Source: Macrococcus hajekii (GTDB lineage Bacteria; Bacillota; Bacilli; Staphylococcales; Staphylococcaceae). From it: DNA of 64,000 bases. The notes under the pieces were generated by a model that saw nothing but the letters and a program-made list of their open reading frames with translations, was not told where the DNA came from and did no database searches. The translations under genes and the position numbers were made by a program. Where the stretch lies: contig NZ_SCWE01000001.1 in NCBI RefSeq assembly GCF_004359505.1, positions 186,001 to 250,000 on the forward strand, in the 5' to 3' direction. This document shows positions 19,564 through 27,163 of the stretch, in pieces. How positions within the stretch are numbered: the first letter of the stretch is position 1; each line of letters begins with the position of its first letter.

Positions 19564-20094
19564 ATCATAGCTAAAGATCAGACGCAAATCAATGACAAAA
19601 TCCGTGCAAGAGAATTACGATTAATCGGCCATGATGGTGAACAATTAGGTGTTAAAACAAAGGTCGAAGCAATCGAGATCGCTGAACGTGTCAACCTTGA
19701 CGTAGTACTCGTTGCACCAACTGCTAAACCACCTGTTGCAAAAATTATGGATTACGGTAAATACAAATTCGAACAACAGAAAAAAGAAAAAGAAGCACGT
19801 AAAAATCAGAAGATTGTGGTTGTTAAAGAAATTCGCTTAAGTCCAACGATTGAAGAAAATGACTTTAACACAAAACTGAAAAATGGTCGCAAGTTCCTTG
19901 AAAAAGAAGATAAAGTTAAAGTATCTATCCGATTCAGAGGACGTGCAATCACGCACAAAGAATTTGGTCAACGTGTACTTGAGAAATTTGCAGAAGAATG
20001 CAAAGATATCGCTACAGTTGAACAAAGACCTAAGATGGATGGTCGCTCAATGTTCTTAATGTTAGCACCAATCGTCGATAAAAAACAAAACTAG
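19564..20094 (+). CDS. infC: Translation initiation factor IF-3
   Basis: A 176-residue IF-3 with its two typical domains: the N-terminal [18 protein letters not shown] and the C-terminal domain with [18 protein letters not shown]. There is no ATG near the start. The ribosome-binding site AGGAGG (19553-19558) sets initiation at ATC (19564) or ATA (19567). The GTG at 19558 overlaps the ribosome-binding site and is a poor choice. Rare start codons on infC are known from other bacteria and let IF-3 limit its own synthesis. rpmI and rplT follow. Confidence 0.93.
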   Translation: MIAKDQTQINDKIRARELRLIGHDGEQLGVKTKVEAIEIAERVNLDVVLVAPTAKPPVAKIMDYGKYKFEQQKKEKEARKNQKIVVVKEIRLSPTIEENDFNTKLKNGRKFLEKEDKVKVSIRFRGRAITHKEFGQRVLEKFAEECKDIATVEQRPKMDGRSMFLMLAPIVDKKQN

Positions 20095-20106
20095 GAGGAC
20101 ATCAAA

Positions 20107-20307
20107 ATGCCTAAAATGAAAACTCACCGCGGAGGCGCGAAACGTGTAAAAAGAACAGCTTCAGGTAAATTAAAGCGTTCAAGAGCGTTCACTTCTCACT
20201 TATTTGCTAACAAATCAACTAAACAAAAACGCGGACTTCGTAAAGCAGCTTTAGTATCTAAAGGCGATCAAAAGCGCGTTGCTCAAATGTTAACTTACGT
20301 AAAATAA
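20107..20307 (+). CDS. rpmI: 50S ribosomal protein L35
   Basis: A 66-residue highly basic protein beginning [20 protein letters not shown], the L35 signature. It lies 12 bp after infC with an AGGAGG ribosome-binding site and belongs to the infC-rpmI-rplT operon. Confidence 0.97.
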   Translation: MPKMKTHRGGAKRVKRTASGKLKRSRAFTSHLFANKSTKQKRGLRKAALVSKGDQKRVAQMLTYVK

Positions 20308-20336
20308 AATACAGGATTATCTAAGGAGGAATTATC

Positions 20337-20696
20337 ATGCCACGAGTTAAAGGTGGAACGGTGACGCGTCGTCGTCATAAAAGAACCATTAAATTAGCAA
20401 AAGGTTATTTCGGTTCAAAACATACATTATACAAAGTAGCTAAACAACAAGTAATGAAGTCAGGTAACTATGCTTACCGCGACCGTCGTCAGAAAAAACG
20501 TGACTTCCGTCAATTATGGATCGCACGTATCAACGCGGCAGCACGTATGCACGACATGAGCTACAGCCGTTTAATGAATGGTCTTAAAGTAGCAGGTATC
20601 GACATCAACCGTAAAATGTTATCAGAAGTGGCTATCACTGATGAAAAAGCATTCGGTGAATTAGTTGAAACAGCTAAAAAAGCATTAAATAAATAA
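20337..20696 (+). CDS. rplT: 50S ribosomal protein L20
   Basis: A 119-residue basic protein beginning [16 protein letters not shown], with the L20 core [21 protein letters not shown]. It is an early assembly protein of the 50S subunit and the probable autogenous regulator acting on the leader at 19404-19536. The ribosome-binding site is AAGGAGG. Confidence 0.97.
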   Translation: MPRVKGGTVTRRRHKRTIKLAKGYFGSKHTLYKVAKQQVMKSGNYAYRDRRQKKRDFRQLWIARINAAARMHDMSYSRLMNGLKVAGIDINRKMLSEVAITDEKAFGELVETAKKALNK

Positions 20697-20703
20697 TACT
20701 TTT

Positions 20704-20737
20704 AATCCAATACTCAAGTGAGTATTGGATTTTTTTG
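20704..20737 (+). terminator. Terminator after rplT
   Basis: An 11-bp perfect stem (ATCCAATACTC with GAGTATTGGAT) with loop AAGT is followed by T6. Confidence 0.9.
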
Positions 20738-20754
20738 TTGCAATTTTCAGCTAT

Positions 20755-20768
20755 AAGGGAATTCCCTA
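20755..20768. promoter_or_regulatory. NreC-like palindrome upstream of the nitrite reductase operon
   Basis: AAGGGAATTCCCTA matches the NreC operator TAGGGN4CCCTA described for staphylococcal nitrate/nitrite genes in all but the first base. It lies about 85 bp upstream of the operon's first start codon. The consensus is quoted from memory. Confidence 0.5.
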
Positions 20769-20769
20769 T

Positions 20770-20787
20770 TTGTGAATAAAGTCACAT
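20770..20787. promoter_or_regulatory. Fnr/ArcR- or Rex-like operator upstream of the nitrite reductase operon
   Basis: The 18 bases contain TGTGA-N6-TCACA exactly (20771-20786), the site type used by Crp/Fnr-family regulators such as Bacillus Fnr and staphylococcal ArcR. They also match 16 of 18 positions of the Rex consensus TTGTGAAWWWWTTCACAA. Either would tie the operon to low oxygen or high NADH. Confidence 0.5.
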
Positions 20788-20850
20788 AAATCGCTACTAT
20801 TCGAACGCTCAGTACGATAAAATAAAAGTGTATTGAAGAGGGGGGATTGG

Positions 20851-21555
20851 GTGCAGGGAATTATATATATTGCCCATGGTTCTAAGATGCCAGATAAAAA
20901 TGAAAAGTTTCGTCAATTTGTTGATTTGATTATAGAAAAAAGACCGGAGCGGATTCAGCGTCTTGCCTTTCTGGAAAAGGACGATGAAAATGTACCACTT
21001 GTAGCGAGCGAGATGCTTGAAGCAGGTGTCACTGAATTTCTCGTGATGCCAATGCTGCTGTTTCCAGCCATGCATGCCCAGGAGGATATTCCTGAGCAGC
21101 TGGAGTCAGTTCTCGGTGATAAGGCAAGTTATAGAGTTGCTGACTGTTTCGGTGATGAGGAAAGTGTCTGGCGTGTAGCGCTTGATAGAATTGATGAAGC
21201 AAGAGGCCATGTATTGATTGTCGCACATGGTAATAAGCGTTTTGATGAACCAGATATGATGCTGACAGAAGTAGTAAGTCAGATGCAGCAGCGGACTGAT
21301 AAGGAACTTAGTGCTGCGATGTTATACGGCAAACTGAGTTTTGAGGAACGCTTGAAGAATCTGGACGGTGAAGTGACGATTATGCCATATTTTCTGTTTG
21401 ACGGTCATTTAGTGCGCAAAATCAAACGGCTGAGTGAACCCTTTATCGCTGATGGTATGATGATTCACTTTACTGAGACGCTGGATTTGGATGATTCAAT
21501 GGCACAGGCTGTACTGAATAAGCTGGAGGCACTCGATGTATCCAGTCATGCTTGA
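20851..21555 (+). CDS. sirB: Sirohydrochlorin ferrochelatase-like protein (CbiX/SirB family; NirR in S. carnosus)
   Basis: A 234-residue class II chelatase homologue with two CbiX-like halves. Each half begins with a strand and metal-binding His: IIYIAHGSK and VLIVAHGNK. It would insert iron into sirohydrochlorin to make siroheme for NirB. The first gene of the S. carnosus nir operon (nirR) was first described as a regulator and appears to be this type of protein. The start GTG at 20851 follows a strong GAGGGGGG ribosome-binding site; a TTG six codons earlier would overlap it. It overlaps the next gene by 20 bp. Confidence 0.85.
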   Translation: MQGIIYIAHGSKMPDKNEKFRQFVDLIIEKRPERIQRLAFLEKDDENVPLVASEMLEAGVTEFLVMPMLLFPAMHAQEDIPEQLESVLGDKASYRVADCFGDEESVWRVALDRIDEARGHVLIVAHGNKRFDEPDMMLTEVVSQMQQRTDKELSAAMLYGKLSFEERLKNLDGEVTIMPYFLFDGHLVRKIKRLSEPFIADGMMIHFTETLDLDDSMAQAVLNKLEALDVSSHA

Positions 21556-21970
21556 TTTGACAGATAAGAAAATAGTCGTGATTGGTGGGGGTCGCATCGC
21601 CACTCGTAAAGTCAAAGGACTGAAGGGTGAAGGTGCTGATATCACAGTCATTGCGAATGAAATAACAGATGAAATTAAGACGCTAGATACGATGATTATT
21701 GAAGAGTCTTTCCGTCATGATATTTCAGCATTTGATATGGTTTTTATCGCAACAGATGATCCAGCTGTCAATCAAGCAGTTATTGAGCAGATACAACCGC
21801 ATCAACTCGTTAATGATTGCACGAACAAAGCAAATTCTACATTTTTTAATATGGCAAGTTTCCGTACGGCAGATGCCCGCATCATGATTTCAACAGATGG
21901 TAAAAATCCTGAGACAAGTAAAATACTTAAAAATAAACTTCAATCATTTCTAAATGATGATTCGATATAA
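21536..21970 (+). CDS. sirC: Precorrin-2 dehydrogenase
   Basis: A 144-residue NAD-dependent enzyme that oxidises precorrin-2 to sirohydrochlorin. The N-terminal MLDLTDKKIVVIGGGRIATRKVKGL is the family's nucleotide-binding signature, and FIATDDPAVNQAV plus the STFFNMASFRTADARIMISTDGKNP segment follow. It is shorter than the usual 200 or so residues and seems to lack the helical C-terminal domain, like other staphylococcal versions. It starts inside the upstream gene with GGAGG 7 nt before the ATG, so the two are coupled. The call could equally be named the CysG N-terminal domain. Confidence 0.88.
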   Translation: MYPVMLDLTDKKIVVIGGGRIATRKVKGLKGEGADITVIANEITDEIKTLDTMIIEESFRHDISAFDMVFIATDDPAVNQAVIEQIQPHQLVNDCTNKANSTFFNMASFRTADARIMISTDGKNPETSKILKNKLQSFLNDDSI

Positions 21971-21984
21971 AAGGAGAGACACCC

Positions 21985-24387
21985 ATGAAAGAAAAATTAG
22001 TAATGGTCGGTAATGGTATGGCAGGGGTCAGAACTATTGAGGAGATTTTAGATAGAGATCCTGATAAATTTGAAATTACGATTATCGGGGAGGAACCTTA
22101 TCCGAACTATAACCGTATTATGCTGTCTAACATTTTACAGAAGAAAATGACAGTAGAAGAAACAATCCTGAATGACTATGCATGGTATAAAGAACATGGG
22201 ATTACTTTACATAATGATGACCGTGTAGAAGAAATCGACCGTGAAAAACAAACAGTCACCACTAAAGACGGAGCTGTTTATGAATATGACAAATTAATCA
22301 TGGCGACAGGTTCAACAGCATTCTTACTGCCGATAGATGGTATCAGACTGGACGGCGTTGTCGGCTGGAGAACCATCAAAGATACTGAATATATCATCGA
22401 ACAGGCAAGACATTATCGTAAGGCTGTGGTCATCGGTGGAGGTCTCCTCGGTCTGGAATGTGCGCGTGGTCTTCTCGATCAAGGCATGGATGTCACAGTT
22501 GTCCATTTAGGCGAATGGCTGATGGAAATGCAGCTTGACCGTAAAGCTGGGGACATGCTGAAAGCTGATCTTGAAAAACAAGGGATGAAATTTAAGCTGC
22601 AAGGTAATACGCAGGAAATTATCGGTCAGGACCGGGTTGAAGCAGTCCGACTGAGTGATGGAACAGTTATTGAAACAGACTTAGTCGTGATGGCAGTCGG
22701 TATTCGTCCAGTTACAAAACAGGCACGTACTGCAGGTCTTGAAATCGGTCGTGGTATCGTCGTTGATGACAACATGATGACAAGTGATCCGAACATTTAT
22801 GCTGTCGGAGAATGTGCAGAACATAATTCTAAAGTCTACGGTTTAGTCGCGCCATTATACGAGCAAGGTAAAGTGCTGGCAGACCATATCACAGGTCGCC
22901 CGACAGATGGCTATCATGGCTCTGCTACATTTACTTCTCTTAAAGTATCCGGCTGTGATCTGTTCAGTGCAGGTAAAATTTACGAAGGTGAAACCATCCG
23001 TGGTATCGAAGTCTTCAATGGTGTCGATAATGTCTACAAAAAAGTGTTTGTTGACCAAGGTAAAGTCGTCGGTGCCGTGCTATATGGTGATACTGAAGAA
23101 GGTAACCGCTTCTATAACATGATTAAAAAAGGTGAAACAATCGAGGAATTCACACTTGTTTCACTGCTGCATAAAGCAGGTGAAGTCGATGCCATCAGTG
23201 TTGCTGAAATGGCAGACGATGAAACCATCTGTGGCTGTAACGGTATTTCTAAAGGACAGATTGTCACTGCAGTACATGAAAAAGGTCTGACAACAGTTGC
23301 AGAAGTAACTAAACATACGAAGGCCGGCGGTTCATGTGGTAAATGTAAAGGTCAGATTGCTGACTTACTTGCTCATACGCTAGGTGATTCCTTCAATGCA
23401 GGTGGACCAACAGGTATCTGTGAATGTACAGAACTTACACGTGACCAGATTGTGACGCAGATTCGTGCCAAAGGCCTTAAAACATCCAAAGAAGTGCGTA
23501 ATGTACTGGGCTGGAACAACGAAGGCGGCTGTGCGAAATGTCGTCCAGCGGTCAACTACTACCTCAATATGGTATGGCCCCATGAACATGAAGACGAAAA
23601 AGATTCACGTTATGCCAATGAACGTTTCCGTGCCAACATTCAGAAAGATGGTACATTTTCAGTTATCCCGCAGATGCAGGGTGGTATCACAAATCCTGAG
23701 CAGCTGATTAAAATCGGTGAAGTGGCGAAGAAATATGAGGTCGATCTGCTGAAAATCACAGGTGCACAGCGTATCGGTCTGTACGGTATCAAAAAAGACG
23801 ACCTGCCGAAAATCTGGGATGAGCTCGGCATGCGTTCAGCGGCGGCATACGGTAAATCCACACGTTCTGTTAAATCATGTGTCGGTAAAGCATTCTGCCG
23901 CTGGGGCACGCAGTACACCTATGACCTCGCTATCCGCCTGGAATCCACATTCGAATATATCGATACACCACACAAATTCAAGATGGGTGTCTCAGGCTGT
24001 CCGCGTAGCTGTGTAGAATCTGGTGTTAAAGACTTCGGTGTGATCGGGGTCGAGAACGGCTTCCAGATCTATATCGGTGGTAACGGTGGTACAGAAGTAA
24101 AAGCTGCAACACTGTTAACAACAGTACCGACAGAAGATGAAGTCATCGAATTATGCGGCGCAATGATGCAATACTACCGCGAGACAGGTATCTACGGTGA
24201 ACGTACAGCACCATGGCTCGATCGTCTTGGCTTCGAAAAGGTTCAGGAAGTACTGATGGACGAAGCAAAACGTAAAGAACTTCATGCACGTCTGATGGAT
24301 GCAAACAAAGATCGTCAGCATGAACCATGGAGCAATGTTATTGAAAATGAAAATGAACGTAAAATCTTCGAAGTGGGGCGCGTATAA
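21985..24387 (+). CDS. nirB: Nitrite reductase (NADH), large subunit
   Basis: An 800-residue siroheme enzyme that reduces nitrite to ammonium. The order of domains is FAD/NAD(P)-binding oxidoreductase (1-400, with MVGNGMAGVR and AVVIGGGLLGLECARGL), two BFD-like [2Fe-2S] modules with cysteines in CGCN/CGKC and CECT/CAKC, a ferredoxin-like half-domain, and the siroheme-[4Fe-4S] site with cysteines in SCVGKAFC and GCPRSC. It is the central gene of the operon, 14 bp after the dehydrogenase gene, and nirD follows after one base. It acts in the cytoplasm and removes nitrite produced by nitrate respiration; no nar genes lie in the window. Confidence 0.96.
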   Translation: MKEKLVMVGNGMAGVRTIEEILDRDPDKFEITIIGEEPYPNYNRIMLSNILQKKMTVEETILNDYAWYKEHGITLHNDDRVEEIDREKQTVTTKDGAVYEYDKLIMATGSTAFLLPIDGIRLDGVVGWRTIKDTEYIIEQARHYRKAVVIGGGLLGLECARGLLDQGMDVTVVHLGEWLMEMQLDRKAGDMLKADLEKQGMKFKLQGNTQEIIGQDRVEAVRLSDGTVIETDLVVMAVGIRPVTKQARTAGLEIGRGIVVDDNMMTSDPNIYAVGECAEHNSKVYGLVAPLYEQGKVLADHITGRPTDGYHGSATFTSLKVSGCDLFSAGKIYEGETIRGIEVFNGVDNVYKKVFVDQGKVVGAVLYGDTEEGNRFYNMIKKGETIEEFTLVSLLHKAGEVDAISVAEMADDETICGCNGISKGQIVTAVHEKGLTTVAEVTKHTKAGGSCGKCKGQIADLLAHTLGDSFNAGGPTGICECTELTRDQIVTQIRAKGLKTSKEVRNVLGWNNEGGCAKCRPAVNYYLNMVWPHEHEDEKDSRYANERFRANIQKDGTFSVIPQMQGGITNPEQLIKIGEVAKKYEVDLLKITGAQRIGLYGIKKDDLPKIWDELGMRSAAAYGKSTRSVKSCVGKAFCRWGTQYTYDLAIRLESTFEYIDTPHKFKMGVSGCPRSCVESGVKDFGVIGVENGFQIYIGGNGGTEVKAATLLTTVPTEDEVIELCGAMMQYYRETGIYGERTAPWLDRLGFEKVQEVLMDEAKRKELHARLMDANKDRQHEPWSNVIENENERKIFEVGRV

Positions 24388-24388
24388 T

Positions 24389-24697
24389 ATGGAGAAAGTA
24401 AAAGTATTTAATCTCTCAGACTTAAAACCACAGATTGGGATGAAATGTTACGTCGGTGGTAAAGAAATCGGTGTCTTCCTACTGGATGACGGTGAAGTAA
24501 GAGCAGTCAATAATCTCTGCCCACATCAGCAGGGTCCGTTGAGTGATGGAACAGTATCAGGCCACTTTGTATATTGTTCACTTCATGAACGTAAAATCAG
24601 TCTTGAGGATGGTGAAGTACAGCCACCTGATAGTGATGGCTGCGTGGAAACTTATAAGACTGAAGTTGAAAACGGTGAAGTCTTTATATGGGTGTAG
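24389..24697 (+). CDS. nirD: Nitrite reductase (NADH), small subunit
   Basis: A 102-residue Rieske-type protein that partners NirB. Ligand-like pairs CPH (NNLCPHQQGPLSDG) and CSLH (VYCSLHERKISLEDG) are both present, so a [2Fe-2S] cluster is possible, although some NirD proteins lack one. The ATG at 24389 lies one base after the nirB stop. An open frame extends 30 codons upstream into nirB but has no better start. The end overlaps the methyltransferase gene by 10 bp. Confidence 0.93.
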   Translation: MEKVKVFNLSDLKPQIGMKCYVGGKEIGVFLLDDGEVRAVNNLCPHQQGPLSDGTVSGHFVYCSLHERKISLEDGEVQPPDSDGCVETYKTEVENGEVFIWV

Positions 24698-25653
24698 GTA
24701 AAGTCTGTTTTGTCGGAGCAGGACCGGGAGATCCCGGTCTTCTGACGTTAAAGGCAAGAAGAGTGATTGCACACGCTGACGTGATTATCTATGATAGACT
24801 CGTCAATCCATTACTCTTGCAGCTCTCTAAAAATGACTGTGAATTAATCTATGTGGGCAAAAATCCTGATGTGAAATATATGAAACAGGACGCTATCAAT
24901 GAAGTGATCAACCGCGCGGCATCTCGGGGCAAGATGATTGTCAGACTGAAAGGCGGAGATCCAGCTATATTCGGCAGACTAACTGAAGAAGTGGAAAGTC
25001 TGCAAGGGGCTGATTATGAGGTTATTCCAGGGATTACAAGTGCCACAGCCGCAGCGGTATACAGCGGTTTTCCATTGACGGACCGTCAGTATTCACCACA
25101 TGTCACTTTTGCGACAGGTCACTTGCAGAAAGATAGTGTCAGAGAAATAGATTTTCAGGCCCTTGCAAAAGGGGGAACACTTGCACTTTATATGGGGATG
25201 AAGGAACTATCTAATATCGTTGATGTTCTAACTGAAAATATGGGGGAACATCTGCCGGCAGCTGTAGTCGGTCATGCAAGTTATGGTTATCAAAAAACAG
25301 TGATTAGTGATATTTCGCATATCGTCAGTGAAGTGGAACGTGCAAGTATAACGCATCCGGCGATGATCTTAGTAGGGGATGTCATCCGCTGTCGTCACGG
25401 TGAGTCATGGTTTGAGAAATTACCGGAGTTCGGCGAATGTTATCTGATTGTCAGTGAAGACAAAGTAGATATCGATGAAGTACTTGAGCGTTATGATCAG
25501 GGCGGTTACTATTATGTCATTGATGAATTGAGTAATAGTAAGAAGCAGGAGAAGTATCGAATGGTTCACCAGGAAGTGCTGAAACACATTCAATTTAATC
25601 ATATTGAAGGTGACAATCAGGCTAAGAATATTTTCAAAAATTTATATCAGTAG
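24688..25653 (+). CDS. sumT: Uroporphyrinogen-III C-methyltransferase (SUMT)
   Basis: A 321-residue enzyme that makes precorrin-2, the first committed step to siroheme. The SUMT signature is clear: VCFVGAGPGDPGLLTLKA at the N-terminus, YDRLVNP, and VVRLKGGDPAIFGR-like MIVRLKGGDPAIFGR, with the substrate region GITSATAAAVYSGFPLT. The core ends near residue 240. The last 75 or so residues form a charged extension (SEDKVDIDEVLERYDQGGYYYVIDE) of unknown role. It closes the operon ahead of a terminator. In S. carnosus the corresponding gene is called sirA. Confidence 0.93.
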   Translation: MGVGKVCFVGAGPGDPGLLTLKARRVIAHADVIIYDRLVNPLLLQLSKNDCELIYVGKNPDVKYMKQDAINEVINRAASRGKMIVRLKGGDPAIFGRLTEEVESLQGADYEVIPGITSATAAAVYSGFPLTDRQYSPHVTFATGHLQKDSVREIDFQALAKGGTLALYMGMKELSNIVDVLTENMGEHLPAAVVGHASYGYQKTVISDISHIVSEVERASITHPAMILVGDVIRCRHGESWFEKLPEFGECYLIVSEDKVDIDEVLERYDQGGYYYVIDELSNSKKQEKYRMVHQEVLKHIQFNHIEGDNQAKNIFKNLYQ

Positions 25654-25681
25654 AGACAGTTCATTGTGAACTGTCTTTTTT
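25654..25681 (+). terminator. Terminator of the nitrite reductase operon
   Basis: A 10-bp perfect stem (AGACAGTTCA with TGAACTGTCT) with loop TTG is followed by T5. Confidence 0.9.
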
Positions 25682-25682
25682 A

Positions 25683-25704
25683 GTTACCTTAAAGTTACCT
25701 TAAA
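25683..25704 (+). promoter_or_regulatory. Two tandem 11-bp repeats upstream of a small membrane-protein gene
   Basis: GTTACCTTAAA occurs twice in direct head-to-tail contact. An 11-bp period puts both copies on one face of the helix, the layout of OmpR-type response-regulator sites. A likely -10 (TAAAAT near 25743) lies about 40 bp downstream with no good -35, as expected for an activated promoter. Confidence 0.45.
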
Positions 25705-25770
25705 AAAGGGTAAAACCTCTATTTTGATTAACTTAATTCATATAAAATAGAAGAAAATGGAGGGTGAAAG

Positions 25771-25971
25771 ATGAATAACTTAAAGAAAAAATCGATTGTG
25801 GTCTTTACAGGAATTGTAGCAGCCATCATGTTATGCCTATGTCTGGTTATGCTATTAGTTGAGTTGAAAGTAAACTTTGAATCTAGAATCGGATACAGTC
25901 CAGTTGTTAAAGTCAACCATGATCCAGGGTTAAAATATAATTTGAGTAGATGGATAGAAATTGGTGAATAA
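25771..25971 (+). CDS. Small single-pass membrane protein, unknown function
   Basis: A 66-residue peptide with a short basic N-terminus (MNNLKKK), one hydrophobic helix (about residues 8-30) and a 35-residue soluble tail ending in RWIEIGE. I do not recognise the family. A good GGAGGGTG ribosome-binding site and the repeat-bearing promoter upstream support it as a real gene. It resembles the 68-residue protein at 40369 only in layout. Confidence 0.6.
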   Translation: MNNLKKKSIVVFTGIVAAIMLCLCLVMLLVELKVNFESRIGYSPVVKVNHDPGLKYNLSRWIEIGE

Positions 25972-25979
25972 GTAGATTA

Positions 25980-26074
25980 ACATGACGCGCAAATGGAGTT
26001 TCCACGTCATGTGAAGGAGTCAAAGTGTTAAACAAAAACTGACATGACGCGCAAATGGAGTTTCCACGTCATGT
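25980..26074. repeat. Palindromic 33-bp repeat, two copies at 62-bp period
   Basis: Two identical 33-bp copies lie at 25980-26012 and 26042-26074. Each has perfect 8-bp terminal arms (ACATGACG with CGTCATGT) around a 17-nt core. They are separated by a 29-nt linker. Three related copies with exactly the same period lie at 62265-62421, with the core in the opposite orientation. The second copy covers the stop codon of the NERD gene. Confidence 0.85.
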
Positions 26075-26965
26075 GAGAGAAGAAAAAGTAGTAGACTTAT
26101 TACTATAACTCATTTTATAGTATTTTTTCAGAACTCTTTGAATAGCACGTGGCTTCATGCTGGTCCAATCCTCAATTTCTTTACGAGTAACAGGTGCATT
26201 TTTAAGTCTAAGCATCTCATCAATCGTAATTTTAAGCACTTCAGATTTTAAATTGGAATAACCGCATCGGCACTTAACATTTTTCTTTTTTTCTACACCT
26301 ACCATTCCAACCCATCGACACGAGGGACATCGAATGCCTTTTTTCATATTCTCAAATGGATAATAGGCGATACGTTCATGAGGATTAATCTGCTGATGAT
26401 GAATAAGGAGGAGGTCCCTCAACCGTATTTCCTCATGTGATGCTGTCCGGTCTTTTTGAAAAAAATCGACAATATTTCTGACTTGATGAGGTAAAACGAT
26501 TCTAGGATCCTGATTAAAGTTATTGAGTTTTAACGCAGGATTAATGAAAACAATTCGACTGATAACCTCAAATGTAAAACCATTCATCTTAACGAATTTC
26601 TTTAAATAATAGTCAGCCCGTTCGAGCTGTGACAGTATATCCTGATTATAATAATCACTTCCAGTCACAAACTTTTGACCCATCATCCGCATTTCACCGC
26701 TATAATTCTTAATATCCAGATGATAGACCTTGCCATCATAAATGTAGATAAAATCATACTGGGCGAGTCCCGGATTTTTCAGCGATATATCCCAAAGCTT
26801 AATTCCACCACATTGCTGGGCCATCTCAAAATACTTTTTTTCTCCGATAAACCCTTTAAGATAGTTTTTCAATGCCAGTTTATCAGCCATATTTAACTCA
26901 ATTCGTCCATCAGCTGACTTCAAATATTCAAAGTAAGCTGTTGCTTCGTGTATTTTACTGAACAC
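26069..26965 (-). CDS. NERD (nuclease-related) domain protein with zinc ribbon and C-terminal helical domain
   Basis: A 298-residue protein. The region from about residue 38 (GFIGEKKYFEMAQQ) to 95 has the NERD pattern, with a PD-(D/E)XK-like core YDFIYIYDGKVYHLDIKNYSGE, where Asp and the D-x-K pair could bind metal. A four-cysteine zinc ribbon follows (CPSC and CRCG, about residues 213-237). The C-terminal part (VTRKEIEDWTSMKPRAIQRVLKKYY) looks like a small helix-turn-helix. The start is GTG after GAGGTGA. The last codons and stop lie inside the palindromic repeat. The NERD call is from pattern recognition; DNA cleavage is not established for this family as a whole. Confidence 0.7.
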   Translation of the reverse strand: MFSKIHEATAYFEYLKSADGRIELNMADKLALKNYLKGFIGEKKYFEMAQQCGGIKLWDISLKNPGLAQYDFIYIYDGKVYHLDIKNYSGEMRMMGQKFVTGSDYYNQDILSQLERADYYLKKFVKMNGFTFEVISRIVFINPALKLNNFNQDPRIVLPHQVRNIVDFFQKDRTASHEEIRLRDLLLIHHQQINPHERIAYYPFENMKKGIRCPSCRWVGMVGVEKKKNVKCRCGYSNLKSEVLKITIDEMLRLKNAPVTRKEIEDWTSMKPRAIQRVLKKYYKMSYSNKSTTFSSLT

Positions 26966-27163
26966 GCCATCACCTCATCCTCAATATAATGCCTTATCAC
27001 TACTTTGACAAATCCGCCTTCTATCGCAAAAATGCAGAATATCTTTTTTTTGCTCTGAAATATCATGAAATACTCCTAATCAACCATCAGTTTATGAAAA
27101 ATAAGGCTTCAATTATAAATTTATTAATCATATACTGAATGTAAGAACGAAAGGGGAATAATG

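Noticed and set aside
24299-24389. Longer NirD start inside nirB
   Set aside because: The family starts near MEKVKVFNL and the extra 30 codons are nirB sequence in another frame.
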